Positions 37,758 to 47,265 of a DNA stretch of 57,163 nucleotides are shown piece after piece. A program made the position numbers and the translations under genes. This DNA comes from Burkholderiales bacterium (GTDB lineage: Bacteria > Pseudomonadota > Gammaproteobacteria > Burkholderiales > Burkholderiaceae_C), in the NCBI GenBank assembly GCA_011391155.1, contig JAABRA010000381.1, forward strand, positions 1 through 57,163, given 5' to 3'. Under the pieces are notes generated by a model. The model had not been told where the DNA came from. It did no database searches and was given only the letters and a program-made list of their open reading frames with translations. How positions within the stretch are numbered: the first letter of the stretch is position 1; every line of letters starts with the position of its first letter.

Positions 37758-38258
37758 ATGAAGCCCCGCTGGAAACCCAACGTCACCGTGGCCGCCATCA
37801 TCGAGCGCGATGGCCGCTTCATGCTGGTCGAGGAGCACACCGCCGACGGCCTGCGCCTGAACAATCCGGCCGGGCACCTGGACGCCGGCGAGACGCCGGT
37901 TCAAGCCTGCGCCCGCGAGGCGCTGGAGGAAACCGCCCACGCGTTCAGGCCCACGGCGCTGATCGGCGTGTACCTCGCGCGCGCGCCGCAGTCCGCTGCC
38001 GGCGATGACATCACCTACCTGCGTTTTGCCTTTGCCGGCGAACTGGGGCCCCTCGATGCAGGACGCCCGCTGGACGAAGGCATTGTGCGCACGCTCTGGA
38101 TGACCCCTGATGAGGTACGCGCCAGCGCCCCGCGCCACCGCAGCCCGCTGGTGCTGCGCTGCATCGAGGACCATCTGGCCGGCCAGCGTTTTCCGCTGTC
38201 GCTGATCCACGCCGACCCGGGCGTGGCGGGCGCCCTGCCGGGCACTGCGCCAGACTGA
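37758..38258 (+). CDS. nudJ: NUDIX hydrolase, NudJ-like
   Basis: A small cytoplasmic phosphohydrolase; NudJ acts on HMP-pyrophosphate and nucleotide triphosphates in E. coli. The Nudix box is GHLDAGETPVQACAREALEE, with Ala where the motif often has Gly after EET. The 166 residues have the usual length. NudJ lies beside mnmA in E. coli, and mnmA is two genes downstream here, which supports the assignment. It is divergent from pntA. Confidence 0.8.
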   Translation: MKPRWKPNVTVAAIIERDGRFMLVEEHTADGLRLNNPAGHLDAGETPVQACAREALEETAHAFRPTALIGVYLARAPQSAAGDDITYLRFAFAGELGPLDAGRPLDEGIVRTLWMTPDEVRASAPRHRSPLVLRCIEDHLAGQRFPLSLIHADPGVAGALPGTAPD

Positions 38259-38627
38259 CCGGCCCCCGCGCGCGGCCGCTTGAGGCCCGAAAGACCCGCA
38301 GCAGCCAGTCACGCAATCCATTAAAGCTATATTATTAATAGCTTATAACGACCATTCCACGCTGGGTTAGTGCCATTTTGACTGATATTTTTGGTGAAAG
38401 CGTCGATCGGGGGCACCGCCACGGCCCGTCGGGCTCGGCCCCCCGAGAAGGTTCGCCGGCCGTCGTTTCACCATGGCATGCCGCAGCAGTGGCGCCGTGC
38501 GGCGCATGCGGCCGGGTTCGACACCGCGCACCCAATACCGCCATGACCTTGGTTCCTCGCCTGCTCCATCGCGGTGGGGCGGCCATCATGGCACACAATA
38601 CGGGCATCTTTTTACCGGAAAACAGCC
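38259..38627. other. 369-bp gap between nudJ and the FKBP gene
   Basis: It contains one copy of the dispersed repeat (38322-38390). The remainder is GC-rich, with short inverted stretches such as CGGCCCGTCGGGCTCGG, but no gene or clear terminator. The promoter of the FKBP gene must lie in the last 100 bases. Confidence 0.5.
38322..38390 (+). repeat. Dispersed repeat, copy E
   Basis: The fullest copy. It starts with a perfect stem AAGCTAT-ATTATTA-ATAGCTT, followed by ATAACGACCATTCCACGCTGGGTTAGTGCC in pieces shared with the others, and ends in CATTTTGACTGATATTTTT. It is intergenic, after nudJ, in the plus orientation. Confidence 0.85.
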
Positions 38628-39098
38628 ATGAAGATCAGCGCCAACACTGTCGTCACGCTCGACTATGCCGTGAAAGACCCGCAGCATGAAATCGTCGACC
38701 CCGGCGAGCGTCCGCTGGTCTACCTGCATGGCACCGGCGGCATCTTCCCGAAACTCGAGGCGGCACTCGACGGAAAAGCCGTCGGCGACACGCTGGAGGT
38801 TCATCTGGAGCCCGACGAGGCCTTCGGCGAATACGACGATGAGCTGGTGACCACCGAAAAGCTGGAAAACCTGCCCGAAGGCGTGCTGGTGGGCATGCAG
38901 CTGGAAGGCACCGGCGAGCATGGCACGCACATCATGAGCATCACCGAGATCGATGACGGCCGGGCCGTGCTCGACGGCAACCATCCGCTGGCCGGCCTGG
39001 CCCTGGTTTTTTCCTGCACGGTCAGCGCGGTGCGCGCCGCCACGCCCGAGGAGCTCGAACACGGCCACGCGCATGGGGATGGCGGGCATCAGCATTGA
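38628..39098 (+). CDS. FKBP-type peptidyl-prolyl isomerase, SlyD-like
   Basis: A cytoplasmic prolyl isomerase and chaperone. The 156-residue protein has the short FKBP half-sites (LVYLHGTGGIFPKLEAAL) around an insert-in-flap domain (DEAFGEYDDELV). It ends in a His-rich tail (HGHAHGDGGHQH) like that of SlyD, which binds Ni2+. The frame is open from 38574, but the FKBP start (KISANTVVTLDYAV) sets the ATG at 38628. It stands 25 bases before mnmA. Confidence 0.9.
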   Translation: MKISANTVVTLDYAVKDPQHEIVDPGERPLVYLHGTGGIFPKLEAALDGKAVGDTLEVHLEPDEAFGEYDDELVTTEKLENLPEGVLVGMQLEGTGEHGTHIMSITEIDDGRAVLDGNHPLAGLALVFSCTVSAVRAATPEELEHGHAHGDGGHQH

Positions 39099-39123
39099 GG
39101 ACCAAGTTTCCTGAAATCCCCCG

Positions 39124-40275
39124 ATGACAGCCCAACAACGCATCGTCGTCGGATTGAGTGGCGGCGTGGACTCCGCCGTGACCGCGTACTTGCTCAAGCA
39201 GCAGGGCCATGAGGTCATCGGCATCTTCATGAAGAACTGGGAGGATGACGACGACAGCGGCTACTGTTCATCCAACATCGACTTCGTCGACGCCGCCGCC
39301 GTGGCCGACGTGATCGGCATCGAGATCGAGCACGTCAACTTTGCCGCCGAGTACCGCGACCGCGTATTTGCCGAGTTTCTGCGTGAATACCAGGCCGGTC
39401 GCACGCCGAACCCGGACATCCTGTGCAACGCCGAGATCAAGTTCAAGGCCTTCCTCGACCACGCCATGCGCCTGGGGGCGGAAAAGATTGCCACTGGCCA
39501 TTACGCCCGGGTCCGGCTGAACGCGGCCACCGGCCGGCACGAACTGCTCAAGGGCCTGGACCCGTCCAAGGACCAGAGCTACTTCCTGCACCGGCTGAAC
39601 CAGGCGCAGTTGTCCAAAACGCTGTTTCCTGTCGGCGAGCTGCACAAGACCGAGGTGCGGCGCATCGCCGCCGAGATCGGCCTGCCGAACGCAAAGAAGA
39701 AGGATTCCACCGGCATCTGCTTCATCGGCGAGCGGCCGTTCCGTGAGTTCCTGAACCGCTACATCAGCCACGAGCCCGGTCCGATCCAGGACGACCACGG
39801 CCGCACCATCGGCCAGCATGTGGGCCTGAGCTTCTACACGCTGGGCCAGCGCCAGGGGCTGGGCATTGGCGGGCTCAAGGCCAAAGGCGCGGCGCTGAAG
39901 GCGATCCAGGCGAAAGGCCTGCGCGGAGCCGGCGAGCACCAACCCTGGTTCGTCGCACGCAAGGACATGGCCACCAACACGCTGTGGGTAGTGCAGGGCC
40001 ACGACCACCCGTGGCTGCTGTCCCCGGCGCTGGATGCTGCCGACGCCAGCTGGTGCGCGGGCGTGCCGCCTGCCCCGGGCGACTATGCCGCCAAGACCCG
40101 CTACCGCCAGACGGATGCCGCCTGCAGGCTCACGCTGGCGTCGCCGGGCGCCTTCAGCCTGCGGTTCCCGCAACCCCAGTGGGCGGTGACGCCGGGCCAA
40201 AGCGCGGTGCTGTACGACGGCGAGGTCTGCCTGGGTGGCGGCGTGATCCGCACCGAGGCGGCGAGCCACCCTTGA
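39124..40275 (+). CDS. mnmA: tRNA-specific 2-thiouridylase
   Basis: MnmA places sulfur on U34 of tRNAs for Lys, Glu and Gln. The PP-loop [15 protein letters not shown] is at the N-terminus. Catalytic Cys101 ([11 protein letters not shown]) and Cys199 ([10 protein letters not shown]) match the two cysteines of the E. coli enzyme. At 383 residues it is slightly longer than E. coli MnmA. It is last in the nudJ-slyD-mnmA run and convergent with the Bug gene. Confidence 0.96.
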   Translation: MTAQQRIVVGLSGGVDSAVTAYLLKQQGHEVIGIFMKNWEDDDDSGYCSSNIDFVDAAAVADVIGIEIEHVNFAAEYRDRVFAEFLREYQAGRTPNPDILCNAEIKFKAFLDHAMRLGAEKIATGHYARVRLNAATGRHELLKGLDPSKDQSYFLHRLNQAQLSKTLFPVGELHKTEVRRIAAEIGLPNAKKKDSTGICFIGERPFREFLNRYISHEPGPIQDDHGRTIGQHVGLSFYTLGQRQGLGIGGLKAKGAALKAIQAKGLRGAGEHQPWFVARKDMATNTLWVVQGHDHPWLLSPALDAADASWCAGVPPAPGDYAAKTRYRQTDAACRLTLASPGAFSLRFPQPQWAVTPGQSAVLYDGEVCLGGGVIRTEAASHP

Positions 40276-40293
40276 GGGGCGCCGCCAGCGCTC

Positions 40294-41283
40294 TCAATCG
40301 GCGGTGATCCTGCGCGCCTTGATAATGGCGGCCCACTGGGTGGATTCCTTCTTCATGAAGGCTGCGAAATCGGCCCGTGTGGTGGGCTGTGGCGTCAGCC
40401 CGTGCTTGAGCAACGCCTCCTTCACGCCCGGATCGTTCAGCACTTTCACGACCTCCTGGTTCCAGCGATCGAGCAGCGGCGCGGGGGTTTTGCCGGGCGC
40501 CACAAAGGCGTACCAGTTCAGGGCCTCGAAGCCGGGGTAGCCGGCCTCGGCCACGGTGGGGATGTTGGGCAGGTAGGCCGGGCGCGTGAGGCCGGTCGTG
40601 GCCAGCGGAACCAGTTTGCCGCTCTCGATGTGGGGCATCGCCGTGGGCGGGGCCGAGAAGTAGGCGGCGATGCGCTCGCCCAGCAGGTCCTGCAACGCGG
40701 GTGCGCCACCCTTGTACGGCACGTGAACCATGTCGATGCCGGCGCGCTGGTTGAAGAGTTCCCCCGCCAGGTGCGAAGCCGAGCCGGCGCCAGTCGATGC
40801 GAAGTCCACGCTGCCGGGCTTGTTCTTTTCCAGCTGCACGAACTCGGCCAGCGTCTTCACGCCCAGGCCCTTGCGCACCACGAGCACGTTGGGAAAGTAC
40901 ACGCCGCCCGAGATGGGCGCCAGATCCACGAAGGGGTCGTAGGGCAGCTTCATCAGGTGCGGCGCGATGGTGAGCGGTCCGACCGAACCGAACAGCAACA
41001 CCGAGCCGTCGGGGCTGGCTTTGGCGACGAACTGGTGCGCGATGTTGCCGCCAGCGCCGCCCTTGTTCTCCACGATCACCGTCTGGCCGATGTTCTCGCC
41101 CAGCTTTTTGGCGATCAGGCGCGCGGCCGCGTCGGCCGCGCCGCCGGCGGCGAAGCCGACCACCAGGGTGACGGGCTTCTTCGGCGGGAAGTCCTGGGCG
41201 TGGGCTTGGGCGTGCATCAGGCTCCCCAGGAAAAGGCTGGAAAGGGCGAGCGTGGTGGCGCGCAAGAGGTGTCGCTTGTTCAT
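40294..41283 (-). CDS. Bug-family (TctC-like) periplasmic solute-binding protein
   Basis: A periplasmic receptor, usually for carboxylic acids. The signal peptide ends HAQAHA before QDFP. The mature start PVTLVVGFAAGGAADAAARL and VENKGGAGGNIAHQFV are the family marks that form the binding cleft. The 329 residues are typical. It lies at the end of the tcuAB run and no TctA or TctB membrane subunits are near, so it must borrow them from elsewhere. Tricarballylate, citrate or aconitate are plausible ligands from context. Confidence 0.92.
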   Translation of the reverse strand: MNKRHLLRATTLALSSLFLGSLMHAQAHAQDFPPKKPVTLVVGFAAGGAADAAARLIAKKLGENIGQTVIVENKGGAGGNIAHQFVAKASPDGSVLLFGSVGPLTIAPHLMKLPYDPFVDLAPISGGVYFPNVLVVRKGLGVKTLAEFVQLEKNKPGSVDFASTGAGSASHLAGELFNQRAGIDMVHVPYKGGAPALQDLLGERIAAYFSAPPTAMPHIESGKLVPLATTGLTRPAYLPNIPTVAEAGYPGFEALNWYAFVAPGKTPAPLLDRWNQEVVKVLNDPGVKEALLKHGLTPQPTTRADFAAFMKKESTQWAAIIKARRITAD

Positions 41284-41348
41284 GAGAGGGTCTCCTCAGG
41301 GGGTTTCGTGGGGGGGGGGAAAGAAAACGGGCGGCCAGCAACGATGGC

Positions 41349-42530
41349 TCAGTCGGTGCCCAGCCCGACGGGGTTGGGCCGGCGCTTTTCCACCGCGTGG
41401 CGCAACAGCGCGGCGGTGCGGAAAATGCCGTGGCCGAACTTGCCGTAGGGCATGGTGGCAAAGAGCGCCATCACCGCGCCGAGGTGCAGGCACAGCGTCA
41501 GTGCCAGGGCCGGCGTGCCGCGCGCCGCCCACAGGGCCAGGCCGCTGGTGGCGGTGAGGAACAGCAGGGCGATGAAGCCGCGGTCCATGGGCTTTTGCGC
41601 GGCGTCACCGTGCTGGGGGTGGCGTTTCAGGTTCAGGCGCCACAGGCCCGCCGTGCCCAGCGCCAGGCTCACGCCGCCCACCGCGCCCAGCAGCTTGGGC
41701 ATGCTGGGCAGGTCGTAGGGCGCGGGCTGGCCCAGCAGGTAGTGGTAGAGCGTGGCCACGCTGGTGGCCGCGAAACACAACAGGAAGCCGTAGAACGTGA
41801 GGTGGTGGAAGCGCCTGCGCGAGAGCGTGTAGGCGTCGTCTTCGTTGTGGCAGCCCTCGCCGTGACCACCGTCCAGGTACTTCAGGCGCAGCACGGCATC
41901 GGCCGCCTCGGCGGTGGCGGGCGCCGACAGCGCAGCGCCGCTGGTGGCGGGCGTCACGTCGCGCCAGAAGCGGCGCACACCCAGCGCCAGCGCCAGCGTG
42001 GCAAACAGGAACACCGGCGCGAACAGCCCGACGAGCAGGTTGTGCGGAAAGATGCCGTAAAAGTTGCCGCCTGGCGCACTCCATAGCGCGCCCAGGCCTT
42101 GCCCGTTGAGCACCACGGCCAGCACCAGGAACAGCGCGAGGCCGGCAGCCAGCGCCAGCGACAGCGTGAGCCCCTGGCGCTGGTAGAGCTGGCCGAATGC
42201 CGGCGGCCAGGCGTAGTCCACATAGGTCTGGCCGCGCACCTGCGCCATGGCCTGTGGCACGTTCACCGCGAATTCGTGCGGCGGCGCGTACTGGCAGGCA
42301 TGCAGACAGGCGCCGCAGTTGTGGCAGAGGTTGGCCAGGAAATGGATGTCGGCCTTGCCGAATTCGAGCCGGCGCGTCATGGCGGGGAACACGGCGCAGA
42401 AGCCTTCGCAGTAGCGGCAAGCATTGCAGATCTGCATCTGGCGCGCCACTTCGGTTTCAGGGGCGGTCAGCACGATGTCACCGTTCGCCAGCGCCCGGGC
42501 GTCGCGCGTCAAGGCTTCAAGCGACTGCAT
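41349..42530 (-). CDS. tcuB: Tricarballylate utilisation protein TcuB
   Basis: TcuB passes electrons from the reduced TcuA flavin to the quinone pool. The N-terminal part carries two 4Fe-4S motifs, [11 protein letters not shown] and [11 protein letters not shown]. About six membrane helices follow. The ATG at 42530 overlaps the tcuA end by 14 bases, and the frame upstream of it lies within tcuA, so it is rejected. The 393 residues agree with the family. Confidence 0.9.
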   Translation of the reverse strand: MQSLEALTRDARALANGDIVLTAPETEVARQMQICNACRYCEGFCAVFPAMTRRLEFGKADIHFLANLCHNCGACLHACQYAPPHEFAVNVPQAMAQVRGQTYVDYAWPPAFGQLYQRQGLTLSLALAAGLALFLVLAVVLNGQGLGALWSAPGGNFYGIFPHNLLVGLFAPVFLFATLALALGVRRFWRDVTPATSGAALSAPATAEAADAVLRLKYLDGGHGEGCHNEDDAYTLSRRRFHHLTFYGFLLCFAATSVATLYHYLLGQPAPYDLPSMPKLLGAVGGVSLALGTAGLWRLNLKRHPQHGDAAQKPMDRGFIALLFLTATSGLALWAARGTPALALTLCLHLGAVMALFATMPYGKFGHGIFRTAALLRHAVEKRRPNPVGLGTD

Positions 42531-43974
42531 CGTGTCGTCCCCGTTCGACCGTTTCCCGGGCGTTGTCCGTGGATGCCGCAGCGCGCCTGGAGGCCCGGGC
42601 GGCGTTCGTGCCGGCGATGCGACCAAACGCCGTGCCGATGCTCATGCCCACGCCCGCCGTGTAGCCCTTGCCCAGCACGTTGCCGGCCATCATTTCGCCG
42701 GCGACGAAGAGGTTGTCGCTCGGCACATCGCCGAAACGCACGGCGGCCGTGTCGTCGGTGTGCAGGCCCAGGTAGGTGAAGGTGACGCCGGGCTTGAGCG
42801 CGTAGCCGTAATAAGGCGCGGTGTCGATCGGGCGGGCCCAATGCGTCTTGGCCGGGGTGATGCCCTCGGTGTGGCAGTCGTCGAGCGCGGTGTGGTCGAA
42901 GCGGCCGACGCGGCAGGCGGCGTTGTAGCCGTCCAGCGTGCGCATGAAGGTGCCTTCATCGAGGCCGAGTTTTTGCGCCAGCTCGGGCAGGCTGTCGGCC
43001 TTGACGCCCGGGAACACCGGCGGCATGAAGCGGCCGATGGCCTTGCTGTCGATGATCGAGTAGCCGACTTGCCCCGGCTGCTGCGCCACCAGGCGGCCCC
43101 AGATTGCGTAGCGCTTGGGCCAGAAATCCTCGCCCTCGTCGTAGAAGCGTCCGGCGTCGCGGTTCACCACCACGCCCAGCGACACGCAGTCGATGCGCGT
43201 GCAGATGCCGCCGTCGTACAGCGGCGCGCGTGCGTCGATGGCCACCATGTGCGCCTGCGTCGGGTCGCCAATGCGGTCGGCACCGTGGTCTTCGAGCAGG
43301 TGGCGCAGCAGCACGCCCTGGTTGAAGGCTGTGCCGCGGATCAGGAAGTTGTCTGACGGCCATTCGCCGCGCTGATTCAAGCCCCAGGCCTCGCGCAGCC
43401 ATTCGCGGTTGGACTCAAAGCCACCGGCAGCCAGCACACACGCCCTGGCGGTGATGCGTTCGCCGTTCACGTGGGCGGCGACGAAGTGGCCTGTGTCGAT
43501 CTCGATGCGGTCCACCGGCGATGCGTAACGCACCTGCACCCCCAGCTTTTCCGCGCTGCGGTAGTAGGCGTTCACCAGCGCCTTGCCGCCGCCCATGAAG
43601 AAGGCGTTGGTGCGCGCCACGTGCAGTGCCCCCGACAGCGGCGGCTGGAAGTGCACGCCGTGGTGGCGCATCCAGTCGCGGCAGTTCGACGAGGCGCGGA
43701 TGACCAGGCGCGCCAGGTGTTCGTTGGTCAGGCCACCGGTCACTTTCAGCAGGTCCTGCCAGAACTCTTCCTCGGGGTAGGCGTCCACCAGCACGTCCTG
43801 TGGCGCGTCATGCATGCAGCGCAGGTTGCGGGCGTGGGCGGAGTTGCCGCCACGCCATTCGCGCGGCGCGGCCTCAAGCAGCAGCACGCTGGCGCCGGCT
43901 TCGCGGGCCATGAGGGCGGCGCACAGGGCGGCGTTGCCGCCGCCGATCACCAGGACATCGGGGTCCATTGACAT
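42517..43974 (-). CDS. tcuA: FAD-dependent tricarballylate dehydrogenase TcuA
   Basis: TcuA oxidises tricarballylate to cis-aconitate. The Rossmann FAD motif [19 protein letters not shown] is at the N-terminus. RVFYDEG-like and [16 protein letters not shown] motifs are those of the fumarate-reductase/succinate-dehydrogenase flavoprotein family; the closing segment [15 protein letters not shown] binds FAD. The 485 residues fit. It is transcribed ahead of tcuB and read in the same direction as its likely regulator tcuR. Confidence 0.9.
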   Translation of the reverse strand: MSMDPDVLVIGGGNAALCAALMAREAGASVLLLEAAPREWRGGNSAHARNLRCMHDAPQDVLVDAYPEEEFWQDLLKVTGGLTNEHLARLVIRASSNCRDWMRHHGVHFQPPLSGALHVARTNAFFMGGGKALVNAYYRSAEKLGVQVRYASPVDRIEIDTGHFVAAHVNGERITARACVLAAGGFESNREWLREAWGLNQRGEWPSDNFLIRGTAFNQGVLLRHLLEDHGADRIGDPTQAHMVAIDARAPLYDGGICTRIDCVSLGVVVNRDAGRFYDEGEDFWPKRYAIWGRLVAQQPGQVGYSIIDSKAIGRFMPPVFPGVKADSLPELAQKLGLDEGTFMRTLDGYNAACRVGRFDHTALDDCHTEGITPAKTHWARPIDTAPYYGYALKPGVTFTYLGLHTDDTAAVRFGDVPSDNLFVAGEMMAGNVLGKGYTAGVGMSIGTAFGRIAGTNAARASRRAAASTDNARETVERGRHDAVA

Positions 43975-44080
43975 GGGTCTCCGTCGCTTTCTCTCAGGGG
44001 GACGCTGGAACGCATCCAGCGCATGAGCAAATGTAGAAAGACCAACGCCCGCCGTGCAGCGGGCTCAAGTCATGGGGGTA

Positions 44081-45055
44081 TCACGAAGTGTGATGGGTGT
44101 CGGGCCCGGCAGCAAGGATCGTGGCGCCGAACCAGCGCCCCTCACCCACCAGGGTGCGCACGCAGTCCACCAGCACCACCCGCGCGGCCAGCGCGGCGGG
44201 GGAGAGTTCGTCGTCCGACAGGCTGCACAGCAGGTTCACGCGGCGCGCAGGGGCGTCGGTGAGGCGCGCGCACTGGAAGCGCTGCGTAGCATCCGGGTAG
44301 CGGCCCAGGGCCGCCCAGGGCTGCAGTGTGGCGCCCAGGCCGGCATTGACAGCGGCCATCACCATGGCGAGCGAGTCCACCTCCAGCACCACCCGCGGGG
44401 AGATGCCGGCGCCGGCAAAAGCCGTGTCCAGGGTGCTGCGCAGACCGTGCGGGCCCGTGGGCAGGATCAGCGGCTCGTCGGCCAGGTCGGCGATGGCGAT
44501 CTCGGCCGGCAGGCGCGGCGCGCCAGCGCAGCGCACGAGGAACAGGTCTTCCTCCAGCAGCGGCTGGACGCCCCAGCGCCGCCCACCACCGGCCTGCCGG
44601 GCCTGGTGCAAACGGGTGTCAAAGAGCACCGCCAGGTCGAGCTGACGGGCGTTGAGCATCGCCGTCAAGTGGCCCGACATGCTCTCCACCATGTGCAGGC
44701 GAACGTCCGGGTAACGTTCCCGCATGGCCTGCATGAGCGGCAGCCCGAGTACCGCCGAGGTGGTGGGCGCCAGCCCCACACTGACGGTGCCCGACAGACG
44801 CGCCTGCTGCGCGACACGCACGGCCTGCTCGGCATGGCGCAGGGTCAGCTGCGCCTCCCGGAAGAACGCCACGCCCGCCTCGGTGGGTGCCACGCCGCGC
44901 GGCGTGCGGTGCAGCAGCCGCGTGGACAGTTCGCCCTCCAGCCGCGTGATCTGCTGGCTGAGCGCGGACTGCACCATGTCCAGGTCCAGCGCTGCCCGGC
45001 TCATGGAGCCGAGCTCGACGATGCGAACGAAGTAGCGCAACTGACGCAGTTCCAT
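44081..45055 (-). CDS. tcuR: LysR-family regulator, TcuR-like
   Basis: A DNA-binding activator or repressor with N-terminal winged helix (ELRQLRYFVRIVELGSMSRA and SALSQQITRLEGEL) and a periplasmic-binding-like sensor domain. The start at 45055 follows the common LysR N-terminus; the longer frame to 45124 is rejected. It lies directly upstream of tcuA in the same direction, with a 106-base gap that should carry its operator. The Salmonella arrangement is tcuR-tcuA-tcuB-tcuC. Confidence 0.85.
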   Translation of the reverse strand: MELRQLRYFVRIVELGSMSRAALDLDMVQSALSQQITRLEGELSTRLLHRTPRGVAPTEAGVAFFREAQLTLRHAEQAVRVAQQARLSGTVSVGLAPTTSAVLGLPLMQAMRERYPDVRLHMVESMSGHLTAMLNARQLDLAVLFDTRLHQARQAGGGRRWGVQPLLEEDLFLVRCAGAPRLPAEIAIADLADEPLILPTGPHGLRSTLDTAFAGAGISPRVVLEVDSLAMVMAAVNAGLGATLQPWAALGRYPDATQRFQCARLTDAPARRVNLLCSLSDDELSPAALAARVVLVDCVRTLVGEGRWFGATILAAGPDTHHTS

Positions 45056-45148
45056 CGGGGTTCCTTGGTGTGAAGGGCAAAACGCAGACCCGCTGCGCGG
45101 GAGAACGGTTGCCGTACGGCCCACTGCGGATTATTGGCTGATGGCGAG

Positions 45149-45186
45149 TCGGCGAGCGGCCGTTCCGCGACTTTCTGAACCGCTGC
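45149..45186 (+). other. 38-bp match to mnmA in non-coding DNA
   Basis: The sequence TCGGCGAGCGGCCGTTCCG and the bases after it match mnmA 39725-39762 at 34 of 38 positions. The piece codes in one frame for GERPFRDFLNR, the conserved MnmA segment after catalytic Cys199. It sits upstream of tcuR, about 5 kb from mnmA, in the same orientation. No longer similarity on either side was seen. Confidence 0.6.
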
Positions 45187-45324
45187 TCGGGCACGCGGGA
45201 CCACCGGGAACGAGGAATGCGAGACGTGCTGCGCCGCAGCAATTTTTGAACCGGGCTTGATATTTCTCAAACTCCGGGTTCAAGCTTGCCCCGAGAATTA
45301 CCGGAACTTTGTTTTTGATCTGCC

Positions 45325-45657
45325 ATGACCCGCCCGACCATCATCCGCAATCACACGACCCCTTCCGCAGCCCCGATCTCCCGCACGGCCTTCCATCGCA
45401 AGCTGGCGGTCATCGGGGTCATCGGCACGCTGCTGCCCCTCGCTGTGCTGGCGCTGCTGTACCTTCTGGCACCCCTGCCCATGACAGCCGCCACGATGGA
45501 CATCCTGCGCACCGCCAACCGGTTTGCGGGCACCGTAGTGCTCTTGCACTGGGGCGTCACGCTGGCGGTCTGGGCAGCGAGCCGGGTCGTCATGCCGGCC
45601 CCGGCACGCGACGCCGGGTGGCAAAACGTCAAGCAGGACCGCCGCGTCAGGGCCTGA
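45325..45657 (+). CDS. Small two-helix membrane protein (paralogue 1)
   Basis: A 110-residue protein with two predicted membrane helices (around residues 28-50 and 70-88) joined by the loop PMTAATMDILRTANRFAG. The second helix begins with LLHWGV. The protein shares RKL, GT-LPL, PMTAAT and LHW with the gene at 45853, so the two are paralogues. No known family is recognised. A His at the helix edge could bind a metal or haem, but this is only a guess. Confidence 0.7.
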   Translation: MTRPTIIRNHTTPSAAPISRTAFHRKLAVIGVIGTLLPLAVLALLYLLAPLPMTAATMDILRTANRFAGTVVLLHWGVTLAVWAASRVVMPAPARDAGWQNVKQDRRVRA

Positions 45658-45729
45658 GGTGCGCTGGCACCCAGCCCAGGCCTGCCCCGCAGGTCCTTTT
45701 TTTTTGGGAATGCGCGTCCAGAATATCCG

Positions 45730-45785
45730 TTTTTAATAGCAGCTAACGTCCTTTTCATGCTGGGATGAAGGGCTTTTCATCAAAA
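45730..45785 (+). repeat. Dispersed repeat, copy F (degenerate)
   Basis: It reads AATAGCAGCTAACGTCCTTTTCATGCTGGGATGAAGG in pieces matching the consensus, with the CCATTC core altered. It lies between the two paralogous membrane-protein genes in plus orientation. Confidence 0.6.
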
Positions 45786-45852
45786 TACTCCGGGTTCGGC
45801 GCGATCGCGGGGAATCCCGGACAATGAAGACCACGGAACAACAGGAAATGGC

Positions 45853-46200
45853 ATGAACTGGTTGCAGAAATTGCCGGGCTTTCAGCGCTCCGCCGCAGGG
45901 CTGGAGTGGACGCTGTGGCGCAAATTGCCGGCGATCCTGGCAGCCGGCACGGCCTTGCCGCTGGTGGGCGCGCTGGCGGTGCGGCTCTGGGCGACTGAAC
46001 CCATGACAGCAGCCACCGAGCGTCTGGTCACCCTGGCCGACTACTTTGCCATCGCCCTGGTGATTCTGCATTGGACGATGGTGCTAACCGTGGCCATTGG
46101 CTGTGTCATCGTCATGCTGATGAAAGGGCCTGCCTACGTGGCGGATGGCTATGAGGTGTCGCACCGCGACCAGCCCCGGCCCCCTGACGCTGCGCCATGA
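45853..46200 (+). CDS. Small two-helix membrane protein (paralogue 2)
   Basis: A 115-residue protein with the same layout as the gene at 45325: a basic start, helix 1 (AILAAGTALPLVGALAV), loop EPMTAATERLVTLADYF and helix 2 opening with VILHWTM. It adds a C-terminal cytoplasmic or periplasmic tail ending in a Pro-rich stretch. Its stop overlaps the next start (ATGA), so it is coupled to the hydrolase gene. It may hold or serve that hydrolase at the membrane. Confidence 0.75.
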   Translation: MNWLQKLPGFQRSAAGLEWTLWRKLPAILAAGTALPLVGALAVRLWATEPMTAATERLVTLADYFAIALVILHWTMVLTVAIGCVIVMLMKGPAYVADGYEVSHRDQPRPPDAAP

Positions 46201-47255
46201 CCTCCCCCCGTAAAAGCTCCTTGCATCCCACCCCTGCGCATCCTGGGCCAGTGAGCCGGCGCGCCCTGCTGGGCGGCGGTGCTGCGATGGGCATCGCTGC
46301 GCTGGGCCTGTGGCCTGACGCGCGCCTGTTCGCGCAGCAGCTGGGCGACTTCATCGAAGGCCCGCCCGTGCCCGATATCGCGCCCCGGCAGTTGTCCAAG
46401 CATGTCTGGCTGATCTACGCCGCCGACGGATTTCCCACGCCCGAGAACCGCGGCATGATGTCCAGCGTGATTTTCGTGGTCACCAGTGCCGGGGTCGTGG
46501 TGCTGGACTCAGGCAGCTCGCTGCAGATCGGCCAGATGGCGATCCGCATGATCAAAAAGGTCACTCCACTGCCGGTGGTGGCGGTTTTCAACAGCCACTA
46601 TCACGGCGACCACTGGCTCGGCAACCACGCCTTCAGCCAGGCGTTTGGCGAGCAGTTGCCGATCTACGCCCTGCCCCACACTACCGAACAGATTCGCGGC
46701 GTGGAGGGCAACCTGTGGCGTGGCCTGCTGGAACGCTGGACCAATCAGGCCACGATCGGCACCAAGGTCGTGCCGCCCAACCGCGATGCCGCACACGGGC
46801 AGGTCATGAAATTCGGCGACGTGACGCTCAAGCTGCACTTCTACGGCCGCGCGCACACGCCTTCGGACTTGTGCGTGGAAGTGGTCGAAGACCAGGTGAC
46901 CGCCGTGGGCGACCTGGCCATGACCAACCGCATCGCGAACATCGACGACGGCTCCTACCCCGGCACTTTCAAATACTACGCGGCGCTGCAGGCCGCCGCC
47001 GGCGACCAGCTCTGGGTGCCCGGCCATGGTGAAGCGCGGCGCGACCTGCTCAGCACCTATGGCACCTTCCTGGCCGGCATCTGGGAGCCCTGCCTGCAGG
47101 CCGTGAAAGACGGAAAACCGGAGAGCGAGGCGCGCGCCATGGTGATGAAAGATCCGCGCGTAGCCAGCCGGGCGGCCACCATGCAGGGCTTTGACAGCAA
47201 CATCGGCAAGTACACCAGCCTGGCGTACCTGGAGGCCGAGAAGGAGGCTTTTTGA
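46197..47255 (+). CDS. Metallo-beta-lactamase-fold hydrolase with Tat-type signal
   Basis: A probable periplasmic metalloenzyme of 352 residues. The signal region contains SRRALLGGGAAMG, a Tat-like twin arginine, and ends near RLFAQQ. The metal site is SHYHGDHWLGN (HxHxDH) at about residue 135, with further ligands expected in RAHTPSD and PGHGEAR. It resembles SoxH and related hydrolases of quinoprotein relay systems. The substrate is unknown. The sulfur genes downstream on the other strand make a sulfur-linked role possible but unproven. Confidence 0.85.
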   Translation: MTSPRKSSLHPTPAHPGPVSRRALLGGGAAMGIAALGLWPDARLFAQQLGDFIEGPPVPDIAPRQLSKHVWLIYAADGFPTPENRGMMSSVIFVVTSAGVVVLDSGSSLQIGQMAIRMIKKVTPLPVVAVFNSHYHGDHWLGNHAFSQAFGEQLPIYALPHTTEQIRGVEGNLWRGLLERWTNQATIGTKVVPPNRDAAHGQVMKFGDVTLKLHFYGRAHTPSDLCVEVVEDQVTAVGDLAMTNRIANIDDGSYPGTFKYYAALQAAAGDQLWVPGHGEARRDLLSTYGTFLAGIWEPCLQAVKDGKPESEARAMVMKDPRVASRAATMQGFDSNIGKYTSLAYLEAEKEAF

Positions 47256-47265
47256 GCAGGGCGCC

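Noticed and set aside
44081-45055. LysR gene as regulator of the small membrane proteins downstream on the plus strand
   Set aside because: Possible by divergence, but its direct neighbour tcuA and likeness to TcuR make the tcu operon the better target.
46197-47255. Metallo-beta-lactamase-fold protein as a persulfide dioxygenase (ETHE1) or an antibiotic-resistance enzyme
   Set aside because: The Tat-type export signal and length of 352 residues do not fit ETHE1, and the sequence around HYHGDHW is closer to SoxH-like relay hydrolases than to beta-lactamases.
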